This document shows, piece after piece, positions 57,731 to 64,000 of a stretch of DNA of 64,000 nt. The number at the start of each line of letters is the position of its first letter. Within the stretch, counting starts at the first letter, position 1. The notes below the pieces were generated by a model that made no database searches, was not told where the DNA came from, and worked only from the letters and a program-made list of their open reading frames with translations. Both the position numbers and the translations under genes were made by a program. The stretch comes from Streptomyces sp. NBC_00433 (GTDB lineage: Bacteria; Actinomycetota; Actinomycetes; Streptomycetales; Streptomycetaceae): the NCBI GenBank assembly GCA_036015235.1, contig CP107926.1, forward strand, positions 6,633,501 to 6,697,500, read 5' to 3'.

Positions 57731-60700
57731 CTACCTGGTCAGATACGCGTTGTAGATCGCCTGCGAAAGGGTGTCGCCCTTCTTGTCGGTGACGTCGGCC
57801 TTGAAGGAGACCCCCTTGCCGGCCTTGGGGTTCGCCACCGTCACCTTGCCGTTCCTGACGGCGAGCCGCTTCCAGTGCCTGCCGCCGTCGAAGGAGACGT
57901 AGACCTTCAGCGACTTGAGGTTCCTGCCCGCGGCCGAACCCTGGACGGAGACCGGCACCTTGATGCTCGCCCCGGCCCTGGAAGTGCTCGCGAGGCTCAG
58001 CGCCGGGCTGAACTTCACGGCGGAGGAGGGCAGCCGGACCTCGTCCGGGGTCGAGGGCTCCTTGGAGGAGAAGGTCCACGCCGCCGTCACCTTGGTGCTG
58101 ACCGCCGCGACGCCGCTGCGGGTCACCGACGTGGTGAGCTTGTACGTGGCGGCCGCCGCGGGCACGGTGAACGGCTCGCCGCTCAGCGGGTCTTCGTTGG
58201 CGCCGACCTTCTTGCCGTTGCGGTAGAGGGTGGTCACCGCCGTGTCGTAGGCGGAGGCGCCCGATTGGCCCGAGCCGTCAGTGAACAGCGGGACGTAGCC
58301 GTAGATCTCGTTGCCGAGCCGGTAGAGCCCGGTGGTGGCGTCGATGCTCGGGCCGAAGACGCCGACGTTGAAGATCCTGGCGTAGCTCCCGCCGGACTTG
58401 TACGTCCTGCCTACGGTGCCGTACATCGCCTCGAACTGCTCGCCCGCGCTGTCGAGCTGGTCGAATTCGAAGTTCCACTGGACCGACGGGCCGCCGTTGA
58501 CGTACTCGGTGGTGGTGACCGGCAGGTCCTCGGTGAAGCCGACCGCGCTGGAACCCGGGTCGGAGGTCGCGCCGAAGACGAGGAGCATGCCCTTCTTGCC
58601 CCTCACCGATGTGCCGATCGCGACCTTGACCTCGGCCAGTTCCGCGGCCTTGGCGTGCTTGGTGTAGCCGGTCGCCAGCGTGGTCCTGCTGAGGCCGTAC
58701 GCCAGGTCGTAGCGCTTCCCGCCGTCCGTCCAGGTGCCCGCGAACGACTGGTGCAGGGTGCCGGGGGCGAGGGCGGGGCCGAGGTGCGCGGTGCGGAAGC
58801 CGGCATAGCTGTCCATCCACCATCCGACGCTGTTGGCGAAGTCCGCGGTCTCGACGGTGATGTCGGGTGCCGCGAACCGCGCGACGGCCGCACGGTCGGG
58901 GACGGTGAGGTCGACCGGCCGCGCGGTGCGCGCGTCGACGGTGACCTCGGTGGTGTGATCGACCGTGAGATCGGGCTGGTTGATCCAGTCGCCGCCCTCC
59001 CAGGTGTCCCCGTCGCCGACGAAGACGGTGCTGCTGAGCAGGTAACGGCCCTTGGGCACGCGGATCGTGGCCGTGCCGTCGGCGTCGTAGACGGGGATGA
59101 ACGTGCCGGCCAGGTCGCCGGACATCGGGAAGAGCGAGGTGTCGTAGGCGCCGGTCGCCTTGCCCTGCCGGTCCAGGTGCTTGACCGTGAGGTCGTACGA
59201 CTCGACCTCGCGTGTCACGCCGGCCGCGGTGCGGACGGTCTGGCCGTCGGCCGAAGTGGCCGTGATGTAGGCGGTGTAGGCGCCGTCGACGCTGCCGCCG
59301 AGCGTGGTGTCCACGGTGACGCCGACGCTCGCCGAGCCCCCGGCGGGCACCGTCACCGAGTCGGCGGAGAGGGTGAAGAAGCCTGCGGGAGCGGCCTGTT
59401 GACGCGGGTCCGTGCCCTGCACGGCGAGCGCGAGGACGACGTCCTGGCTGCCGGTGTTGGTGTAGGTGAGCGTCCTGGTCTGCTTCGGGTCGTCCCCGTG
59501 CGGCCAGACGGCCGTGTCGTAACTCAGGCTGGTCGAGCCGGGCTCGGCCGTGACGGTCTGCTTGACGGCCTTGGCCAGGTCGACTTGGCCGGTGCCCTGC
59601 TCGAAGGGCGAGTATCCGGCGCCGCTGTCGGTGGTGGCGGCGACCAGCGCGGCCTTGATCTGCTGCCCGGTCCAGTCCGGGTGCTCCTGCGCCAGGTCGG
59701 CGGCGGCGCCCGCGACATGCGGGGTGGCCATCGACGTACCCGAGATCGTCAGATAGCCCGCCGGGTCCTCGCCGACCTCCTGGTCGATGACCGTGCCGGG
59801 CGCGGCGGCGGCGGTGATGTCGACGCCGGGCGCGGTCACGTCCGGTTTGACGGCGTCGTCGCCGACGCGCGGGCCGCGTGAGGAGAAGTCGGCCAGCGCG
59901 CTGTCCTTGTCGACCGCGCCGACGGTCAGGGCGGCGTCCGCGCTGCCCGGCGAGCCGACCGTCCCTGCGGCGGAGCCGTCGTTGCCCGCCGCGATGACGA
60001 ACAGCGTGCCGTAGTCGGCGGACAGGGTGTCGACGGCCGACTCCAGCACGTCGGTGCCGGGCGTGTCCGTGCCGCCGAGGCTCAGGTTGGCTATCTTCGC
60101 CCCGGACTTGGCGGCCCACTCCAGGCCCGCCAGGATGTCGGAGTCCTCGCCGAAACCGTCGTCGTCGAGCACCTTGCCCGAGATGATCTTCGCGCCGGGT
60201 GCGACGCCCTTGTACGTGCCGCCGGACCGCGCGCCGGTGCCCGCCGCGATGGACGCGACGTGCGTGCCGTGCCCGTAGTGGTCGTCCGGGTTGTCGGCCG
60301 TGGAGAAGTTCTGCACGTCGGCCACCTGGCCGGCCAGGTCCTGGTGGTCCTTGTCGACACCGGTGTCGAGCACGGCGATCTTCACGCCGGTGCCGTCGTA
60401 GCCGGCGTCCCACGCGCTCGGCGCGCCGATCTGCTGACGGCTCCAGTCCAGGCTCGACGCCTTCTGCACCGCGTCCAGCCACACCTTCTTCAGGCCCGGC
60501 TCGGCGGCCGCGTACGGGGTGCCCTTCGCCGGCGCGTTCGTCAGCGCCTGCCAGACCCCGGCGGTGCGGCCCGCCGGCGCGGTGACGGCCTCGGCATTGA
60601 GCGTGCCGTACGCGCGGGTGATCCTGGTGCCGTCGGCCCGGTGCAGATCGGCCTTCGCGTCGGAGCCGGCGCCCTGGTAGGTGACGATGTAACCCAGGCC

Positions 60701-61099
60701 GTGTGCCTGCGCCTTGCGGTATTCCGGCCGGTTCAGGGTCGTGACGTCGAACAGTCGCCGGTCGACACGGCCCTGCTCGATCAGCCGCACCGCGTCCAGC
60801 GGCAGCGCGTACGCGTGCCCGTCGGCGGTCTGTAACTCGACCGGGATGTGCTCGCGTCCCTTGCCGTGCTGGATCGCGACCGGCTTGCCGCCGGCGCTCA
60901 CGCCGATCCGGTCACCGGTGATGAGGGTCACCCAGGTCTTCGCCCCGGCTCCCGCGGCCCTTGCCGGCGCCGCCGCGCGGGCCTTCTGCGCCGGGCTTTC
61001 GGCCGCGGCCCCTACGGGAGCCACCGCCCCGGCGGTCAGCGCCGCCGCCACCCCTACCGCGAGCGCTGCCGCCCGCGTCCTTCGCCAACTCTTGCGCAA
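57731..61099 (-). CDS. Large secreted S8 subtilisin-like protease
   Basis: The 1122-residue protein has a signal peptide (AAALAVGVAAALTAGAVAP), a propeptide-like region and a subtilase domain. The active-site segments are IAVLDTGVD (Asp), HYGHGTHVASIAAG (His) and GTSMATPHVAGAAADL (Ser). About 600 residues of beta-sandwich/FN3-like domains follow. It is extracellular and probably degrades proteins for nutrition. The TTG at 61099 follows AAGGGGAC; a GTG 9 codons upstream is possible. Codon 89 is TTA (60835–60833). It is not a mycosin: it lacks a C-terminal transmembrane helix and is far too long. Confidence 0.93.
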   Translation of the reverse strand: MRKSWRRTRAAALAVGVAAALTAGAVAPVGAAAESPAQKARAAAPARAAGAGAKTWVTLITGDRIGVSAGGKPVAIQHGKGREHIPVELQTADGHAYALPLDAVRLIEQGRVDRRLFDVTTLNRPEYRKAQAHGLGYIVTYQGAGSDAKADLHRADGTRITRAYGTLNAEAVTAPAGRTAGVWQALTNAPAKGTPYAAAEPGLKKVWLDAVQKASSLDWSRQQIGAPSAWDAGYDGTGVKIAVLDTGVDKDHQDLAGQVADVQNFSTADNPDDHYGHGTHVASIAAGTGARSGGTYKGVAPGAKIISGKVLDDDGFGEDSDILAGLEWAAKSGAKIANLSLGGTDTPGTDVLESAVDTLSADYGTLFVIAAGNDGSAAGTVGSPGSADAALTVGAVDKDSALADFSSRGPRVGDDAVKPDVTAPGVDITAAAAPGTVIDQEVGEDPAGYLTISGTSMATPHVAGAAADLAQEHPDWTGQQIKAALVAATTDSGAGYSPFEQGTGQVDLAKAVKQTVTAEPGSTSLSYDTAVWPHGDDPKQTRTLTYTNTGSQDVVLALAVQGTDPRQQAAPAGFFTLSADSVTVPAGGSASVGVTVDTTLGGSVDGAYTAYITATSADGQTVRTAAGVTREVESYDLTVKHLDRQGKATGAYDTSLFPMSGDLAGTFIPVYDADGTATIRVPKGRYLLSSTVFVGDGDTWEGGDWINQPDLTVDHTTEVTVDARTARPVDLTVPDRAAVARFAAPDITVETADFANSVGWWMDSYAGFRTAHLGPALAPGTLHQSFAGTWTDGGKRYDLAYGLSRTTLATGYTKHAKAAELAEVKVAIGTSVRGKKGMLLVFGATSDPGSSAVGFTEDLPVTTTEYVNGGPSVQWNFEFDQLDSAGEQFEAMYGTVGRTYKSGGSYARIFNVGVFGPSIDATTGLYRLGNEIYGYVPLFTDGSGQSGASAYDTAVTTLYRNGKKVGANEDPLSGEPFTVPAAAATYKLTTSVTRSGVAAVSTKVTAAWTFSSKEPSTPDEVRLPSSAVKFSPALSLASTSRAGASIKVPVSVQGSAAGRNLKSLKVYVSFDGGRHWKRLAVRNGKVTVANPKAGKGVSFKADVTDKKGDTLSQAIYNAYLTR

Positions 61100-61341
61100 C
61101 TGAGTCCCCTTGTGCCGTGGTCTGGACACACGGGAGCCGCTGTCGAGGCACCCAGCATTCGTGATGTTCCCCCCACGAACCATCCCCCACAGAAACCCCG
61201 TTCGTATACCCACTATGTAAGCGCCTTCACAGGGTTCGCAAGAGTCACATACGGAACAAGCGCTTCAGCTGACCGCCGCCCAATTCCGTTTGCGGGGCGC
61301 CTCGTTCACCGCTTCAGGGGCCCTGTCGGGGCGGCCCGCGG

Positions 61342-61923
61342 TCACAAGGGACCGTCGGACGGCACCTCTTGCCGGGCGAGGACCATCTCGACCTCCGCCT
61401 TGGAGGGATCGCCCTTCATCGGGGCGGTCACCCCGGAGCGTACGAATCCGAACCGCCGGTAGAAGCCCTCGGCCCGCGCGTTGTCCTCGTGGACGTAGAG
61501 CCGCACCCGCGCCACCTCCGCGTCCGCAACGGCCCACTCGACGGCCGCCTCGAAGAGCGCGTCGACCGCTCCGCTTCCGCGGAATTCGGGGCGTACGAAC
61601 ACGCCGACGATATGCGCCTGGCGCTGCTGGACGGTCACGCCGAACACGTCGTCGCCGCCCGCCTCCTCGACCAGCACGGTCACCGTGCCGCTCCAGACCC
61701 CGCCCGGCCCCTCGGCCACGAACTGCCGCACCCGCGTCCCGCCGGCCGCCCCTTCGGCCCGCTCCCGCCAGAAGGACTCCGGCTCGGCGACCGCCCGCTC
61801 GTACGTCTCGAGAAAGGCGATCGGGGCCGCCGGATCCCGCAGCGCGAAGAGCCGCAGCTCCTTCACCTGGGGCCACTCGTCGGCACGTATCGGGCGAACG
61901 GCGTCGCGCCACAGCTGGTTCAT
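61342..61923 (-). CDS. GNAT-family N-acetyltransferase
   Basis: The 193-residue protein has the acetyl-CoA pocket strand and loop IVGVFVRPEFRGSGAVDALF and the end motif RAEGFYRRFGFVRSGVTAPM. The substrate is unknown. A -10 box TAGGGT ends 7 nt before the ATG, so it is probably leaderless. It is 243 bp from the start of the protease; I see no gene in 61100–61341. Confidence 0.88.
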   Translation of the reverse strand: MNQLWRDAVRPIRADEWPQVKELRLFALRDPAAPIAFLETYERAVAEPESFWRERAEGAAGGTRVRQFVAEGPGGVWSGTVTVLVEEAGGDDVFGVTVQQRQAHIVGVFVRPEFRGSGAVDALFEAAVEWAVADAEVARVRLYVHEDNARAEGFYRRFGFVRSGVTAPMKGDPSKAEVEMVLARQEVPSDGPL

Positions 61924-61929
61924 GCCGCG

Positions 61930-61935
61930 ACCCTA
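61930..61935 (-). promoter_or_regulatory. -10 box TAGGGT of the acetyltransferase gene
   Basis: TAGGGT on the minus strand ends 7 nt before the ATG at 61923, with no ribosome site in between. Confidence 0.5.
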
Positions 61936-62108
61936 CGGGAGGGCCACTTCCCGGCTCCACGGCATTTCCGCAGGTCCCCCGCTTGCCCTCGCTCCGGACG
62001 GCGCCGCGGGGCAGGGTGCTCCGGTTGCGCGGGAAGGGCCGGGCGCGGGGCCCTGGCGGCTCATGATCCGGCCGGGCCCCTGCCGGGCGGGCGCGGGTGG
62101 GGCGGCGC

Positions 62109-62114
62109 TAGCAT
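62109..62114 (+). promoter_or_regulatory. -10 box TAGCAT of the secreted-protein gene at 62122
   Basis: TAGCAT ends 8 nt before the ATG at 62122, a near-leaderless spacing. It lies in the 198-bp gap between divergent genes. Confidence 0.5.
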
Positions 62115-62121
62115 CCTTCGC

Positions 62122-62970
62122 ATGGCGTGGCGGGGGTGGCGGCGGCTGGGAGCCGCGGCGGGGCTGGTGGTGGTGCTCGCGGCGACCTGCGCCTCGGGGG
62201 CGGAGGTCCCGGAGGCCGGGGGGACGGCGGGGGATCCGGGGCCGCTGCCCGCCGACCGGTACGCCTACACGTCGCAGGACTACCAGCGGTCCCAGCGGGC
62301 GACGGCCTTGCTGGTCAGGGAGTGCATGGCGGACCACGGGCATCCGGACTTCCCGCTCGACCCCCGGTACCCGAGCGACCCCCTGGTCACCACCATGGTG
62401 ACCACCGATTACGGGGTCCTCGACGCCGCCACCGCCCGCCGCTGGGGCTACGGGTGGGACCCGGCGGAACACCCGGGCGACCGGCCCGAGGGGCGCCGGA
62501 TGACCGGTGCCGAGTTCGCGGACCTGCCGGCCTGCGACAACGAGGCGGACAAGCGGCTGCTGCGGGGCATCGACGTCAAGCGGGACTGGCTCTACGCGGG
62601 CACGCGCGGGGTCGAAGTGAACAAGGCGGTCGAGCGCGACCCGCGCCTGCGCGCGGCCTGGGACGTGTGGTCCCGGTGCCTGGCGGACCAGGGATTCACC
62701 CGCTACCCCGACCCCGTCGCCGCGTACACGGACGCCGCCTGGAAGCGGGGCAGCGACGGCAACACCGCGCATACACCGCGCGAGCGGGCCACCGCGGTGG
62801 CGGACGTCGACTGCAAGCGCCGCCACCGCACCGCCGACATCTGGCACACCGTACGGGCGCAGAAGCAGGCCGCCGACATCGCCGCGCACCCCGACGGATA
62901 TGCCGCCGACCTGCGGGCCCTGACGACCTATCGGGCCTCCGTCGCCGAGGTGCTGCGGCAGTACGGCTAG
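62122..62970 (+). CDS. Secreted protein, unknown function
   Basis: The 282-residue product has a signal peptide (GAAAGLVVVLAATCASGAEV). The lipobox fit is weak because Thr precedes the Cys, so it may be secreted rather than lipidated. The body is rich in Tyr, Arg and Asp with three Cys residues (VRECMADHGHPDF, ADLPACDNEAD, WSRCLADQGF) resembling small Cys-patterned streptomycete lipoproteins of unknown role. I recognise no catalytic motif. Confidence 0.8.
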   Translation: MAWRGWRRLGAAAGLVVVLAATCASGAEVPEAGGTAGDPGPLPADRYAYTSQDYQRSQRATALLVRECMADHGHPDFPLDPRYPSDPLVTTMVTTDYGVLDAATARRWGYGWDPAEHPGDRPEGRRMTGAEFADLPACDNEADKRLLRGIDVKRDWLYAGTRGVEVNKAVERDPRLRAAWDVWSRCLADQGFTRYPDPVAAYTDAAWKRGSDGNTAHTPRERATAVADVDCKRRHRTADIWHTVRAQKQAADIAAHPDGYAADLRALTTYRASVAEVLRQYG

Positions 62971-63079
62971 GGCGTGCCACCAGTGGTGCGGGACCGTGAC
63001 AATGCCGGGTGTCTGAGGAGGCGGACGCGGGGCAGCCGGTGGGGAGACGGTGTCGCCACCGACACGGAAGGGGTCCGAC

Positions 63080-63280
63080 ATGCCGGTCACGTTTCGAAAG
63101 TCGTTCTGGATATTCCCGGGGGTCCGGCTCAACCTGGGCCGCAATTCCCGGTCGTTCACATTCGGGTTCAAGGGGCACGGTCCCCACCACACGCGCTCGT
63201 CGACCGGACGGCGCACCACCTCGTGGGATCTGCCGGGCCCGTTCGGCTTCCGGCACACGAGCCGCAAGAAGCGGACCTGA
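63080..63280 (+). CDS. DUF4236 small protein
   Basis: The 66-residue protein has the DUF4236 signature: MPVTFRKSFWIFPGVRLNLG at the start, a Gly-rich strand pair, then SWDLPGPFGFRHTSRKK. The function of this short basic family is unknown. A GAAGGGG site precedes the ATG at 63080. Confidence 0.82.
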   Translation: MPVTFRKSFWIFPGVRLNLGRNSRSFTFGFKGHGPHHTRSSTGRRTTSWDLPGPFGFRHTSRKKRT

Positions 63281-63283
63281 CGA

Positions 63284-63310
63284 CGCCCCGCCGCGGTGAG
63301 CGGCGGGGCG
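63284..63310. terminator. Bidirectional terminator hairpin, 11-bp arms
   Basis: CGCCCCGCCGC (63284–63294) and its reverse complement (63300–63310) enclose GGTGA between convergent genes. Confidence 0.7.
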
Positions 63311-63329
63311 AGGTCTCAGCGGCGCCGGG

Positions 63330-64000
63330 TCAGTGGTGGCCTCCCGGGGCGTGGTGCCCGGCGCAGACGTCGCCCTGGCCGCCGACCGGGGGTATCGCGG
63401 TGGCCGGGGCGGTCACACCGTCGTCCTCGCGGACGGTGATGGTGCCGAAGTCGTGGTCGCCCAGCACCGCGTTGACGGAGTCGGACACCGCGACCTTGTA
63501 GGCGGTGCTTGCGGTCGCTCCCGGCAGGGTGTCGCCGGTCACCGGGAAGGCGACCGCCTGGCAGGTCTCACCCGGCCGGAAGCTGACCTGCGCCATCGCC
63601 GGGGCCAGCGCCCCGGTGGTGGCGCTGCCGAGCACGGTGAGGTAGGCGCTGACCGGGTACGGGCTCGGCTGCGACAGGTAGACCGCCACATGGTCGGTGG
63701 ACACCGCGGAGCCCTCCTCCACCGTCGTGGAGGCCACGTTGACGGTGCTGCGCCGCTGGGCGTGCGGTGTGCCCAGCGCCTTGCGGTCGAAGCCCAGGTC
63801 GGACACGTAGGCCCCGCCGGAGTCCGCGGCCGGGGTGAGCCGGACCGATGCCAGGCGGCGCAGGTCGAGGCCCGCCTTGCGCAGGGTCGCGGTCGGCACG
63901 TGCACCTGCTGGAGCACGATCTTGCCGAGGTTGGTGGACGTGCTGGCGGGCATCCGGTTCACGGCCCAGGGGTTGAGGGTGGAGACCGGGGCGCTCCAGC
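63330..64000 (-). CDS. C-terminal part of secreted protein with Calx-beta-like domain
   Basis: The frame stays open to the right edge, so the N-terminus lies outside the window; the Met at 63962 is internal. The last 130 residues have a Calx-beta-like pattern (VNVASTTVEEGSAVSTDHVA, then FRPGETCQAVAFPVTGDTLP and FGTITVREDDG) and a His-rich tail. The part before it resembles a secreted surface or peptidase-associated module, but too little is present to name it. Confidence 0.7.
   Translation of the reverse strand, partial: WSAPVSTLNPWAVNRMPASTSTNLGKIVLQQVHVPTATLRKAGLDLRRLASVRLTPAADSGGAYVSDLGFDRKALGTPHAQRRSTVNVASTTVEEGSAVSTDHVAVYLSQPSPYPVSAYLTVLGSATTGALAPAMAQVSFRPGETCQAVAFPVTGDTLPGATASTAYKVAVSDSVNAVLGDHDFGTITVREDDGVTAPATAIPPVGGQGDVCAGHHAPGGHH

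Noticed and set aside
57731..61099. Mycosin (MycP) protease of the T7SS
   Set aside because: The protein is 1122 residues with long C-terminal beta domains and no terminal membrane helix, so it is a secreted subtilase.

Overview
The window is high-GC actinobacterial chromosomal DNA, almost certainly Streptomyces or a close relative. The evidence is the strong GC-third-position coding, several genes that look leaderless, rare TTA codons, the dnaG–hrdA and nirBD neighbourhoods typical of streptomycete cores, a type VII secretion (T7SS) locus of actinobacterial style, and a RepSA-type fragment of an integrative element. No plasmid, phage or CRISPR signature was seen.

Layout. 1–8.3 kb: a secreted surface protein, a LacI regulator, assimilatory nitrite reductase nirBD with a candidate GlnR box, a cysteine hydrolase coupled to a GlxA-type regulator, and an OsmC/GntR pair with a palindromic operator. 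8.37–8.82 kb: a cluster of five streptomycete intergenic repeats bounded by a 22-bp inverted repeat. 8.8–17.5 kb: housekeeping block (YdcF/SanA-like, gamma-glutamylcyclotransferase-like, CbiX-like chelatase, dgt, FAD oxidoreductase, GNAT, dnaG, hrdA). 17.5–25.6 kb: regulator/enzyme pairs (NmrA/HxlR; MarR–isochorismatase-like–MFS), an anti-sigma-like ATPase, and lipoproteins and secreted proteins.

25.5–29.6 kb: a compact four-gene operon (HEPN/DUF4145-like protein, 2H phosphoesterase, inositol-monophosphatase-like enzyme, membrane protein with a CorA-like C-terminal topology). It is bracketed by 43-bp imperfect direct repeats copied from the 3' end of the upstream gene, and its first gene has a TTA codon. 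This is the best candidate for an undescribed system.

29.6–36.2 kb: a heterodimeric ABC exporter, a xylulokinase-like gene, a YtxH-like protein and two tandem tRNA-Asn genes. 36.4–39.9 kb: a decayed integrative element next to tRNA-Met(CAT), with duplicated att region, RepSA remnant, frameshifted transposase and a VCBS/FG-GAP cargo gene.

40.2–56.7 kb: a T7SS-type locus. It contains an EccC ATPase, an Imm49 immunity protein, a WXG-style secreted toxin with a PD-(D/E)XK nuclease tail, a WXG100 protein, a pseudokinase, a transglutaminase-fold membrane protein whose whole catalytic triad is replaced, DUF58, MoxR, and a propeller/FN3 membrane protein. Three of these genes carry TTA codons, which suggests control by bldA. 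EccB, EccD, EccE and mycosin were not found here.

57–64 kb: a scramblase/tubby-like protein, a large secreted subtilase (also with a TTA codon), an acetyltransferase, a secreted protein, a DUF4236 protein, and the C-terminal part of a secreted protein that runs off the right edge.
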